The notes under the pieces were generated by a model. The model was not told where the DNA came from. It saw nothing but the letters and a program-made list of their open reading frames with translations, and ran no database searches. Below, piece after piece: positions 24,191 to 32,726 of a stretch of 60,198 bases of DNA (positions within the stretch are counted from its first letter, which is position 1; every line of letters starts with the position of its first letter). This DNA is from CAZDIO01 sp964505555 (GTDB lineage Bacteria; Bdellovibrionota_C; UBA2361; SZUA-149; CAZDIO01): positions 1 to 60,198 of the forward strand of contig CAZDIO010000097.1 in NCBI GenBank assembly GCA_964505555.1, given 5' to 3'. A program made the position numbers and the translations under genes.

Positions 24191-25468
24191 TTACTTCTTT
24201 TCATCTGAGGGCTTTCTAGCCTCATTAATTGCAAATACTACAAGCATTGCAATAGCGAGAGAAACTACCTTGTCCATGCTTTCCATCAGTAGTTGCTGAA
24301 CGACATCAGCAAGGAACATGTTTTCTGTTTTTGCTAAGACGATGTTGTGAAGTTCTAATGTGCTTGTGTTTCGGGGAAGTCCCGCTAAATTTACAATAAC
24401 GATTCCAAGAACGGAGCTTGCACCGGCGATCGCCAAACCACAACTCATAAGGGCAAAGGGGCGGTTAATATGAATTAAATTTCTATTCCAAAAGAAACGA
24501 GTCATAACAGCAACAAGCATCGTGTTAAAGGCCCATACCCAGGTATTATGGCCCCAAAAAAATGCTGCCATGAGGAGGTTATAGATAACTCCGCCAAGAA
24601 GTCCAATTCCTAGACCACCAATTATCGTCCCGACCGATGTCGCCCAGGTGTCAAGAAACAAGGGCATCTGCAATTTTTCACTTGTCACCGAAGTTAGTAA
24701 ATTTGCGGCGGCAACAATGAAGATCAAAGACCAGCGGGGGAGTTTTGAAAGTAACCGGATACTTCGTTCAAAAGGCTGCTTCTCCGAGATAACTTTCTGA
24801 TGAAAAACAGTTTCCAAACGAAAGATCGCTACTAATTTTCCAAAGGACACCGCCATAAAAAATAACCCAACCAACATCTCCAAAACAGTAAGTGCTCGCG
24901 CAAAAGGAAGGACCGGCCGAACATCTCCCAATCCAAGGGTCCCCAAGGTTGAAAAGCTAAAATAAATAAGAGTCGAAGAGTTTCGAGGGAGATCTCCAAG
25001 CAAAAAGGCACCTGGAGAAAATGCCTCCACAAGAGAATAGAGTAACCCCCAGGTGACCCCAATTAAAATAAAGACATTGAGCGCCCCAAACAGCTCATCA
25101 AGGCTAACCTGATTGGCCTTAAAAATTCGCTGTAAGATCGTCACTAACGTATAGGTAAAAAAGAGAATTTCGCTCCCGATCTGGGCGATATTTATTGCAA
25201 AATTCTGATGAAAGAAAAAACTCCAAGCGATAATTACGTTTGGTAAAGCCAAAAGAAGCCCCACCGCCAAACGCCGATTATTCCAACTAACCGCATAGAG
25301 CGCAGTAAGCACTACGATGTTACCAAGCAGTACCAGAATCAATGTTCCCACTGAACTGTTTTCAAGGACAGGGTGAAAAAGAAGAAGAGTAATGAGAGCG
25401 CTTGTAAGCCAACCTTGATAGCGGCGTGGCCTAATGTCAATCGCGGTATCTAAAATCCGCTCTTCCAT
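24191..25468 (-). CDS. Ion channel-like protein fused to an ECF-S-like membrane domain
   Basis: The 425-residue membrane protein has several N-terminal helices and then a two-helix pore unit with a filter-like STLGTLGLGD at about residues 178-187. Canonical potassium channels have TVGYGD, so the filter is altered. After a cytoplasmic stretch a second set of about five helices follows, including MPLFLDTWATSVGTIIGGLG. This resembles the membrane domain of ECF-transporter substrate components and related 5-helix sensors. I know no standard family joining the two; the second half may be a sensing module that gates the pore. The gene is alone, with REP and G-rich palindromes upstream. Confidence 0.6.
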   Translation of the reverse strand: MEERILDTAIDIRPRRYQGWLTSALITLLLFHPVLENSSVGTLILVLLGNIVVLTALYAVSWNNRRLAVGLLLALPNVIIAWSFFFHQNFAINIAQIGSEILFFTYTLVTILQRIFKANQVSLDELFGALNVFILIGVTWGLLYSLVEAFSPGAFLLGDLPRNSSTLIYFSFSTLGTLGLGDVRPVLPFARALTVLEMLVGLFFMAVSFGKLVAIFRLETVFHQKVISEKQPFERSIRLLSKLPRWSLIFIVAAANLLTSVTSEKLQMPLFLDTWATSVGTIIGGLGIGLLGGVIYNLLMAAFFWGHNTWVWAFNTMLVAVMTRFFWNRNLIHINRPFALMSCGLAIAGASSVLGIVIVNLAGLPRNTSTLELHNIVLAKTENMFLADVVQQLLMESMDKVVSLAIAMLVVFAINEARKPSDEKK

Positions 25469-25580
25469 CGAGATTATTAAAAAAAATTCTATTCAAAATC
25501 ACACGGCAAGTACATCAAGCACGCTACGAAGTATCATACCTAACAAGGAATCTCAAAATTCCTACACCCTACGGTGCTTC

Positions 25581-25597
25581 CGGCTCGCAACGACAGG
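25581..25597. repeat. Half copy of the CCTGTCGTTGCGAG palindrome
   Basis: Only the right arm is present, CGGCTCGCAACGACAGG. It lies 114 bases upstream of the channel gene start. Copies with a single arm show that the family is degrading here. Confidence 0.5.
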
Positions 25598-25713
25598 GAA
25601 GTGTTTCACAAGACAGGAAGGAGCACCTCATTTCGAGAGAGGCTCTTAGTTTCTTCCACGCTCAATGCCTACTTCCTCCCAACGACTTCTCAAATCTCCA
25701 GATGTGCACCGCA

Positions 25714-25814
25714 AAAGGGGGAGGGGGCCCTCAAAAAACCGTCTCCGCGCCGGAGCTCGATTGGCTCTGCCAATCGAGCGTGAGGGAAGTTTTTTGAGGG
25801 CCCCCTCCCCCTTT
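25714..25814. repeat. G-rich palindromic element, copy 2
   Basis: Perfect 26-bp arms at 25714-25739 (AAAGGGGGAGGGGGCCCTCA then AAAAAC) and 25789-25814. Inside are the shared core AAAACCGTCTCCGCGCCG and a second hairpin, GCTCGATTGG/CCAATCGAGC (25755-25779). With the copy at 20524-20641 it shares the G5-A-G5 stem type and the core, but the arms differ at the ends. The rest of 25469-26024 shows no gene. Confidence 0.75.
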
Positions 25815-26024
25815 AGCGCGTCAACCTCGCAATCCTCATCCTCCATTTCCCCCAACCTCAAAACCATAATCTTTTTACATACCCCCGCAAGAAAAGGTCA
25901 TTTTTGGAGCGTACTTCCCCGCAAAAAATTGTCTCTTCTCTCGTTTAATCGCTTTTTACAAAAGTTTTCTTATGTTTTCCAGCGACTTAACCGATGAAAT
26001 TTCTTGGAGCAATAATTGTCACCT

Positions 26025-26040
26025 TGGCACAGTTTCTGCT
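26025..26040 (+). promoter_or_regulatory. Sigma-54 promoter of the pilus operon (pilB)
   Basis: TGGCAC-AGTTT-CTGCT matches the sigma-54 consensus TGGCAC-N5-TTGCW with one change. GG at 26026-26027 and GC at 26038-26039 are separated by exactly ten bases. The -12 GC lies 28 bases before the pilB ATG. A 7-bp hairpin, CTCAGCA/TGCTGAG (26039-26056), covers the expected start of the transcript. Confidence 0.75.
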
Positions 26041-26066
26041 CAGCAACACTGCTGAGGTAGCGTTTT

Positions 26067-27767
26067 ATGTCATCACGAATCGGCGACTTACTCATAACTG
26101 CAGGGTTGATCACTGAAGAGCAACTCGCAAAAGCAAAAGAGGTCCAATACCAAAGCGGTGGCCTGATCGGATCTGCTTTGGTGAAATTAGGATTTATCGA
26201 AGAGCAGGCACTTGTTGATGCTCTTGCAAAACAGTATGGCCTAAAAACAGCAAACCTCGAAGATTTCGAGTTTGATCCAGACATTCTTGGATTGATTCCT
26301 CAAAGCCTTGCACACAAACATCTCCTCCTTCCACTTTCGCTCCTTGGAAACACCCTCACTATCGCGATGATTGATCCTTCCAACATTCTTGCGCTAAACG
26401 ATATCAAGTTTGTTACCGGTTATAACATTCAAGTTGTCATCGCCACCGAATCTGCTCTCCGTTCACAAATTGAGAAGCTGTATGAAGGAAACGTTTCTTA
26501 CGATACGATCATTGGAGATTTCGATTCAGCAGATGATGTTGAAGTACTTGGTACCCAAGATGAGCTCGATGTTTCCGAGCTTGAAAAGGCGACCGAAGAT
26601 GCCCCAGTTGTAAAGCTCGTAAACGCCATCCTCACCGATGCCATTAAAAAAGGGGCATCAGATATCCATATTGAACCCTATGAAAAACTCTTTCGGGTGC
26701 GATTTCGAATTGACGGGGTTCTCTATGAGATCATGAAACCCCCGTTTAAACTAAAAAGTGCAATTACTTCTCGACTGAAGATCATGGCTGAGCTTGATAT
26801 CGCCGAACGGCGACTCCCTCAAGATGGTCGTATTAAATTAAAATTAGGAAACCGCCGTGAGATGGACTTCCGTGTCAGCGTGCTTCCATCACTTTTTGGT
26901 GAAAAGGTGGTGTTACGACTTCTTGATAAGGCAAATCTCCAAACAGACATGTCAAAGTTAGGTTTCTTTGAAGACCAATTAAAGGCTTTTAGTGTTGCAC
27001 TTGAGAAACCATACGGGATGATCCTTGTGACCGGTCCAACCGGAAGTGGGAAAACTACCACGCTCTATTCAGGACTGACGGAACTAAATAAGACTACCGT
27101 CAATATCTCAACCGCAGAAGATCCGGTGGAGTTTAATTTAATAGGTATTAACCAGGTACAGGTGCACGATGATATCGGCCTGAATTTTGCCGCAGCGCTG
27201 AGGTCTTTTTTACGTCAAGATCCCGATATTATCATGGTCGGTGAGGTTCGTGACTATGAGACGGCAGAAATTGCAATTAAGGCGTCTCTTACTGGACATC
27301 TTGTTCTCTCTACCCTCCATACTAATGACGCTCCTTCGAGTATTAACCGACTTCTGAACATGGGAGTTGAACCATTTCTCGTAGCATCGTCGATAAACAT
27401 AATAGTAGCTCAACGGCTTGCCCGAAGGATCTGCGACAACTGTAAGGAGAAGTACAGTGTAAATCCTGAAGTGCTTATCAATATTGGCCTCTCTCCCGCA
27501 GAAGCAAAACATACCGAGGTCTACTTTGGTAAAGGGTGCACCAAATGTAGCGGTACCGGTTATAAGGGCCGAATCGCACTCTATGAATGTATGCCCATGA
27601 CTGAGGAGCTAAAAGACTTTGTTCTCAATGGCGCATCTGCTGCGGAGATTAAACGAGAAGCTGCTCGGCAAGGGATGTCTACCTTGCGGATTTCTGGATT
27701 GAAGCAACTCCAAGCCGGGGTGACGACCATAGAAGAGGTGCTGCGAGTGACAGCGCCGGATAACTAA
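26067..27767 (+). CDS. pilB: Type IV pilus extension ATPase PilB
   Basis: PilB drives pilus polymerisation from the cytoplasmic face of the inner membrane. The 566-residue protein has the N-terminal MshEN/T2SSE_N region (about residues 1-150), a Walker A GPTGSGKTT at 322-330 and an Asp box and Walker B in between (RQDPDIIMVGEVRD). Two Cys pairs, CDNC and CTKC (about 456-494), form the zinc site that separates PilB from PilT. Length is normal. It is first in the cluster, followed by pilT 13 bases later, and is preceded by a sigma-54 promoter. Confidence 0.97.
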   Translation: MSSRIGDLLITAGLITEEQLAKAKEVQYQSGGLIGSALVKLGFIEEQALVDALAKQYGLKTANLEDFEFDPDILGLIPQSLAHKHLLLPLSLLGNTLTIAMIDPSNILALNDIKFVTGYNIQVVIATESALRSQIEKLYEGNVSYDTIIGDFDSADDVEVLGTQDELDVSELEKATEDAPVVKLVNAILTDAIKKGASDIHIEPYEKLFRVRFRIDGVLYEIMKPPFKLKSAITSRLKIMAELDIAERRLPQDGRIKLKLGNRREMDFRVSVLPSLFGEKVVLRLLDKANLQTDMSKLGFFEDQLKAFSVALEKPYGMILVTGPTGSGKTTTLYSGLTELNKTTVNISTAEDPVEFNLIGINQVQVHDDIGLNFAAALRSFLRQDPDIIMVGEVRDYETAEIAIKASLTGHLVLSTLHTNDAPSSINRLLNMGVEPFLVASSINIIVAQRLARRICDNCKEKYSVNPEVLINIGLSPAEAKHTEVYFGKGCTKCSGTGYKGRIALYECMPMTEELKDFVLNGASAAEIKREAARQGMSTLRISGLKQLQAGVTTIEEVLRVTAPDN

Positions 27768-27780
27768 AAACGAGATATTG

Positions 27781-28905
27781 ATGAAAGAAAACTCTTTAAA
27801 TATGCTTGATATCCTAAAGAAGATGAGTGCGCTTGAAGCGTCAGATCTTCATATCTCCGTAGGCGCTCCTCCGATGGTGAGAGTTGATGGAAATCTTGAA
27901 CCGTTACCATCTCCAAAACTCTCTGGTGCCGATACGAAACAGCTCTGCTATTCGCTTCTTACGGAGAGTCAAAAGCATCGTTTTGAAGAGAAGCGAGAGC
28001 TTGACTTCTCGTTTGCAATTAAGGAAGTTTCTCGCTTTCGAGGAAATCTCTCTATTGATCGGGGAAATGTTTGTGGTGCGTTTCGTATCATTCCCTTTCA
28101 AGTAAAAACTGTTCACGAACTTCAACTTCCTCAGGTAATTTCAAAAATTGCTCGAATTAGCCAGGGACTGGTACTCATTACTGGTCCGACCGGTTCTGGA
28201 AAATCCACCACGCTTGCAGCAATCATCGATCAGATTAACACCGAAAAACAAGCACACATTATTACCATTGAAGACCCGATAGAGTTTCTTCATCAACATA
28301 AACTCTCTCTCGTTGAGCAACGTGAGGTGCATTCTGATACAGAAAGCTTCCAAGCGGCGCTTCGTCATGTGCTTCGTCAGGATCCAGATGTTGTCTTGAT
28401 AGGGGAACTACGAGATTTAGAGTCAATTGAAGCTGCGCTAACCATCGCCGAGACAGGACATGCGGTGTTTGCTACACTCCATACAAACGGTGCGGTGCAG
28501 AGTATTAATCGTATCATCGATGTTTTTCCACCCTATCAACAATCTCAGGTCCGTTCTCTTTTGTCTTTGGTTCTTCAAGCAACGATCTCTCAACGTCTTT
28601 TGCCACGTTCAAATCTTCGGGGACGTGTTGCGGCCACAGAGATTATGCTTCCGAACCCTGCAATCAGAAACTTGATTCGTGAAGCAAAGGTTCATCAGAT
28701 TTATTCTCAGATGCAAACCGGCCAGGATCGTTTTGGAATGCAAACGCTCAATCAATCTCTTTTTCAACTCGTTACACAAAACACGATTACCGTCGAAACA
28801 GCACTGACCCATGCACATGAATTTGAAGAGTTACGAACCATGTTTTCACAAGCGGGGATGCTTGGAAAAACATCCTCAATGAGTAGAGCACTTGAACGAA
28901 TTTAG
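27781..28905 (+). CDS. pilT: Type IV pilus retraction ATPase PilT
   Basis: PilT powers pilus retraction and twitching. The 374-residue protein has a PAS-like N-terminal domain, Walker A GPTGSGKST at 136-144, the Asp box and Walker B region RQDPDVVLIGELRD, the His box ATLHTNGA, and the AIRNLIREAK motif near residue 300 required for retraction. The zinc cysteines of PilB are absent, as expected. I use the ATG at 27781; a TTG directly before it is also in frame. It sits between pilB and pilC in the Myxococcus order. Confidence 0.97.
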   Translation: MKENSLNMLDILKKMSALEASDLHISVGAPPMVRVDGNLEPLPSPKLSGADTKQLCYSLLTESQKHRFEEKRELDFSFAIKEVSRFRGNLSIDRGNVCGAFRIIPFQVKTVHELQLPQVISKIARISQGLVLITGPTGSGKSTTLAAIIDQINTEKQAHIITIEDPIEFLHQHKLSLVEQREVHSDTESFQAALRHVLRQDPDVVLIGELRDLESIEAALTIAETGHAVFATLHTNGAVQSINRIIDVFPPYQQSQVRSLLSLVLQATISQRLLPRSNLRGRVAATEIMLPNPAIRNLIREAKVHQIYSQMQTGQDRFGMQTLNQSLFQLVTQNTITVETALTHAHEFEELRTMFSQAGMLGKTSSMSRALERI

Positions 28906-28929
28906 AGAAGTAAATTAAGGAGATTATTT

Positions 28930-30147
28930 ATGCCAGTCTTTATGTGGGAAGGAAGAGGGCCAAACGGAAAGACCATGAAAGGCGAAATGGATGCCGTGAG
29001 TGCTCAAGCCGTTTACAATTCTCTTCGCACCCAACGTATTACTCCAAATACTAAGAAGATCGTTCAGAAAGGGCAGGGAATGCAACGGGAGTTTAGCGTT
29101 CCAGGGTTTAAACCTAAGGTAGGAACGAAAGATATTGTTGTTTTTACTCGGCAGTTTGCAACGATGATCGATGCTGGTCTGCCCATTGTGCAAGGGTTAG
29201 ACGTCCTTTCTAAGCAACATGAAAACTCAGCGATGAGAAAAACTCTTGGGGATGTAAAGGAGTTTGTGCAAACCGGGGGTACGCTGGCTGAAGGTTTAAA
29301 AAGACATCCTAGAGCTTTTGATGATCTCTTCGTAAACATGGTAGCAGCGGGTGAAACGGGTGGTGTGCTTGATATTATTCTCGAGCGCCTTGCAAACTAC
29401 CTTGAAAAGATGTCTCGTCTGAAAAGACAGGTTCTTACGGCGATGATCTATCCCGGAGTAGTAGTTGCTGCCGCGGCTATTGTTACCGCCGTGCTATTGA
29501 TTTTTGTGATTCCGACCTTTGCTGAGCTTTTTACAAGCTTTGGATCAGCACTCCCCGCTCCGACCCGTTTTGTAATCGCTCTTTCGAATTTTATGGTCGA
29601 GCATTACGTGGTAATTTTCTCCTGTACTTTTGGATTTATCTACATCGCACGACGGTTTATGCGTACGGAGCGAGGAAAGGAGATACTCCATCCGATCATT
29701 TTGAAGCTGCCCATCTTTGGAGGATTAGCACGAAAAGTTGCAGTGGCGCGATTTTCAAGAACCCTGGGCACGATGCTTAGCTCCGGTGTTCCCATTCTTG
29801 ATGCATTAAATATCTGTGGCAGAACTGCTGGAAATAAAGTTGTTGAAAAAGAGGTAAGTCGAGTTCGGGTTAGTATTAGTGAAGGAAAATCCATCGCTGA
29901 TCCGCTTCTTGATTCAGCAATTTTTCCACCAATGGTGGTGCAGATGATCTCTGTTGGTGAGTCAACCGGAGCCTTAGATGCGATGCTTCAAAAGGTTGCT
30001 GATTTTTATGAAGATGAGGTTGAAAACGCAGTAAATGCGATGAAGCAACTCATTGAGCCGTTAATGATTATGATTCTTGGTACTCTCGTTGGTGGTCTTG
30101 TAGTCGCAATGTATCTGCCGATCTTCCAATTAGGAACGGTAATCTAG
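28930..30147 (+). CDS. pilC: Type IV pilus inner-membrane platform protein PilC
   Basis: The 405-residue protein has two T2SSF domains (about residues 70-195 and 275-400). Each contains the conserved FTRQFATMIDAGLPIV-like entry and the GE(T/S)(T)G motif (AAGETGGVLD and SVGESTGALD). Three membrane helices match the PilC topology. PilC couples the PilB and PilT motors to pilin polymerisation. The short polar N-terminus is typical. It begins 24 bases after pilT with an AAGGAG site upstream. Confidence 0.96.
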   Translation: MPVFMWEGRGPNGKTMKGEMDAVSAQAVYNSLRTQRITPNTKKIVQKGQGMQREFSVPGFKPKVGTKDIVVFTRQFATMIDAGLPIVQGLDVLSKQHENSAMRKTLGDVKEFVQTGGTLAEGLKRHPRAFDDLFVNMVAAGETGGVLDIILERLANYLEKMSRLKRQVLTAMIYPGVVVAAAAIVTAVLLIFVIPTFAELFTSFGSALPAPTRFVIALSNFMVEHYVVIFSCTFGFIYIARRFMRTERGKEILHPIILKLPIFGGLARKVAVARFSRTLGTMLSSGVPILDALNICGRTAGNKVVEKEVSRVRVSISEGKSIADPLLDSAIFPPMVVQMISVGESTGALDAMLQKVADFYEDEVENAVNAMKQLIEPLMIMILGTLVGGLVVAMYLPIFQLGTVI

Positions 30148-30180
30148 GGCAGAAGGAAAAGAAGAATAAAAAATAGTTGT

Positions 30181-32286
30181 ATGGAAGTTCAATCATTTGA
30201 AAACGACGAACCGAAAGACTCTGATAAAGGAGCATTGCAGCCGTGGCGAGCATTTCTCCATGTGCTTCGCTCTAAACCAGAGATTTCAAATCCACAGAAA
30301 CTACAAAAAACGCTTTTTAATCTAATCTTCTTTCGCGTTCTCATCGTTTTATGTCTCCTTGCAAGCACGCTCTGGAACGTTCTCGCGACAGCTCAGAGCG
30401 ATACGAAGGCGATGTTGATCTACTTTTCTATGGCGATTACCGTAATGGTATCGTTGATAAACGCCCTCTGGCTTCGAAAAGGAAGGCAGCTTTGGTTTTT
30501 AGGATATTCGCAACTATGTTTTGATGTTTTACTTGCTACCGTAGTGATATTTATTACCGGTGGTGGGGTAAGTCCTTTTATCTTTCTCTACTTTCTTGCC
30601 ATTCTTGAGGCAGCCGTTATTTTTGGTCGTCACGGTGCGGTAACGATCGGTGCGTTTTCTGGATTAAGTTATGGGTTAATTGTTTCAGGATTACTCCCTG
30701 CGCTTGATCAAAACGAGGCACCAGCAACAAGTCATCAGATCCTCGGAGCGTATGTGGCGCTTGTGGTCATTGCGCTTTTAAGTAGCTATCTTGCGAAACA
30801 ACTTGAGTCAGCAGGGCGAATGGCTCAATCGTTTGCAAAAGATCTCAGTGACCTTGCCAATCAGCAGCAACAACTCTTTGATGATATCTCGGAAGGAATT
30901 ATCACCGTGGATCTTAGCGAGATGGTTACCAATATCAATCAAGCAGCATGTGCCATTATGGGCCTTGCTGACAGTGAGGCAGAAAATATCGTTGGTATCT
31001 CGTTTTCTACCATCTTTAAGCAGTGTGGAGTAAGAAATCCAGAACGGTTACTTGCGACTGAAGATGATATCGCATCTACTGAGTTAAGCCTTGAGAAGGC
31101 ATCGACTTCTACCCCCCTTCATATCAGTTACAACGTGCGTCCGATTATTAACAGTGAAGGGAAACAAACGGGAAGCATGTTTATCTTCAGTGACATTAGT
31201 CATTTAAGAAACATGGAGGAATTACTGACCCTTCATGAACAGATGACAAAGCTTTTGGTGAAGGGAGATGAGAGTTCAGATATCATAAAAGATGGTGTTG
31301 GTGGATTGCGGATGATTGGAGAGAGTACGATGATGCGCCAGATCTATGCTCTGGTGGAGCGAGTAGCTGCAAGTGATGCATCAGTATTAATTACGGGAGA
31401 AAGTGGAACCGGGAAAGAGCTTGTTGCAAAGGCGATACATTTACGAGGGCCACGAAAGGATCGTCCGTTTGTGACGATTAACTGCGGGGCGATTCCGGAG
31501 AACCTTATTGAGAGTGAACTTTTTGGACATAAGAAAGGTTCCTTTACCGGAGCCGTTCGAGACAACCCCGGATTATTTAAACAAGCAACGGGAGGAACGA
31601 TCTTCCTTGATGAGATTGGAGAGATCCCCCTTCATCTTCAAACAAAGCTTCTTCGCGTGCTTCAAGAGCGAACGGTTCGTGCTGTGGGAGATGTGTATGA
31701 CCTTCCTATTGATGTGCGGGTCATTGCAGCAACAAATCGTGAACTTAAAGAGGAAATTCGAAATGGAAGATTTCGTGAAGATCTGTTTTATCGATTAAAT
31801 GTTGTAAACATCGTTCTTCCACCGCTACGAACCAGAAAAGAGGATATTCCCCATCTTGTTCGTTATTTCATTGGTAAGTATGTAAATCCGAGCGAGCCCC
31901 TTGCTCAAGTTTCTCCTGAAGCGCTCCAGTTACTGATGGGATATTCGTTTCCTGGAAATATTCGAGAATTAGAGAATATTCTTGAACGAGCAATCGTTCT
32001 TGGAGGGGGTGCGATCCTTCCTGAACATCTTCCACCAGAGCTTCTCAATATAAGCGCAAACGGGAAGGGAGCTTTCATCAATGGCGATAGTCAGGCGGAA
32101 TTTCATAACCTACCTCTTGATTTAGAAGGAGAGCTAGCAAAGATTGAGCGGCATTATCTCTTCCAAGCCCTTGATGAGGCAGGGGGGATTAAAAAGCAAG
32201 CCGCAAAACTTCTTGGGCTTAATTTCCGGTCTTTTCGATATCGCCTAAAAAAATACGGCGTGAGTGAACCAGATCACGTCGAATAA
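30181..32286 (+). CDS. Fused PilS-PilR: membrane-bound sigma-54 activator
   Basis: The 701-residue protein starts with six membrane helices (about residues 45-210) like PilS and a PAS domain at about 221-340. It has no histidine kinase and no receiver domain. From residue 379 it has a sigma-54 AAA+ domain: Walker A GESGTGKE at 406-413, a GSFTGA loop at about 453-458 that contacts sigma-54, and Walker B GGTIFLDE. A Fis-type helix-turn-helix follows at about 670-695. Pilus control normally uses separate PilS and PilR, which in Myxococcus lie at this very position. Here signal, ATPase and DNA binding sit in one membrane-tethered chain. The GSFTGA spelling is a rare but tolerated variant of GAFTGA. 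Confidence 0.92.
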   Translation: MEVQSFENDEPKDSDKGALQPWRAFLHVLRSKPEISNPQKLQKTLFNLIFFRVLIVLCLLASTLWNVLATAQSDTKAMLIYFSMAITVMVSLINALWLRKGRQLWFLGYSQLCFDVLLATVVIFITGGGVSPFIFLYFLAILEAAVIFGRHGAVTIGAFSGLSYGLIVSGLLPALDQNEAPATSHQILGAYVALVVIALLSSYLAKQLESAGRMAQSFAKDLSDLANQQQQLFDDISEGIITVDLSEMVTNINQAACAIMGLADSEAENIVGISFSTIFKQCGVRNPERLLATEDDIASTELSLEKASTSTPLHISYNVRPIINSEGKQTGSMFIFSDISHLRNMEELLTLHEQMTKLLVKGDESSDIIKDGVGGLRMIGESTMMRQIYALVERVAASDASVLITGESGTGKELVAKAIHLRGPRKDRPFVTINCGAIPENLIESELFGHKKGSFTGAVRDNPGLFKQATGGTIFLDEIGEIPLHLQTKLLRVLQERTVRAVGDVYDLPIDVRVIAATNRELKEEIRNGRFREDLFYRLNVVNIVLPPLRTRKEDIPHLVRYFIGKYVNPSEPLAQVSPEALQLLMGYSFPGNIRELENILERAIVLGGGAILPEHLPPELLNISANGKGAFINGDSQAEFHNLPLDLEGELAKIERHYLFQALDEAGGIKKQAAKLLGLNFRSFRYRLKKYGVSEPDHVE

Positions 32287-32313
32287 ACGATTATAATAAG
32301 GAACGACCCCTTT

Positions 32314-32384
32314 CCTCTGCGTCCCCTGTGTCCTCTGTGGTTCCATTAATCGGATTACCACAGAGGACACAGGGGACGCAGAGG
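32314..32384. repeat. Perfect 28-bp palindrome between the activator gene and pilA
   Basis: CCTCTGCGTCCCCTGTGTCC (continuing to 32341) pairs exactly with 32357-32384; the loop is 15 bases. It begins 28 bases after the activator stop and may end the first pilus transcript, although no U-tract follows. The stem sequence is of the intergenic CAGAGGACACAGGGG type. Confidence 0.8.
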
Positions 32385-32581
32385 AAGAGATTACCGCACT
32401 TTGACTGACAAAAAATGTCGTTTTCGTTGCCAAAGTTTATTTATTTGTTCTTTTTCCAAGAGACATTTTTTTGCATTTTGCCCTTTAGTAAGTGACAGAA
32501 TCTGCCGTTATAGGGACTAAGTGCTTGAAACGATATGGAAAGCGCTTTTGGGCAAAAAGTTGTCAGCTGAAGAAAACAAAC

Positions 32582-32597
32582 TGGCACCCTGTTTGCT
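32582..32597 (+). promoter_or_regulatory. Sigma-54 promoter of pilA
   Basis: TGGCAC-CCTGT-TTGCT is a full match to the sigma-54 consensus TGGCAC-N5-TTGCW, with GG (32583-32584) and GC (32595-32596) ten bases apart. The transcript should start near 32608. TGACAG at about 32492 and TTGTCAGC at about 32557 are possible activator half-sites. Confidence 0.85.
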
Positions 32598-32607
32598 TTA
32601 TTAAGAG

Positions 32608-32652
32608 CAGTCACGAGCAGCAATAGATTGAACTACTCTGCAAGTGTGACTG
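32608..32652 (+). promoter_or_regulatory. 5' hairpin at the start of the pilA leader
   Basis: CAGTCAC (32608-32614) pairs with GTGACTG (32646-32652) and is followed by ATTTTTC. It begins at the predicted transcription start. It could stabilise the mRNA or act as an attenuator in the roughly 119-base leader. Confidence 0.4.
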
Positions 32653-32726
32653 ATTTTTCACGGGTGACCCCCAGTTTGAAGGAGAGCCCGGTTTCAATTA
32701 ATGATGCTATTAAGGAGTGTAAACAA

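Noticed and set aside
25646..25997. Open frames on both strands across the G-rich palindrome
   Set aside because: They are low-complexity Pro, Arg and Ser text produced by the palindrome, with no start signals.
30181..32286. Two separate genes pilS and pilR with a missed stop
   Set aside because: The frame is continuous and neither the kinase nor the receiver sequence occurs in any frame between the PAS and AAA+ parts.
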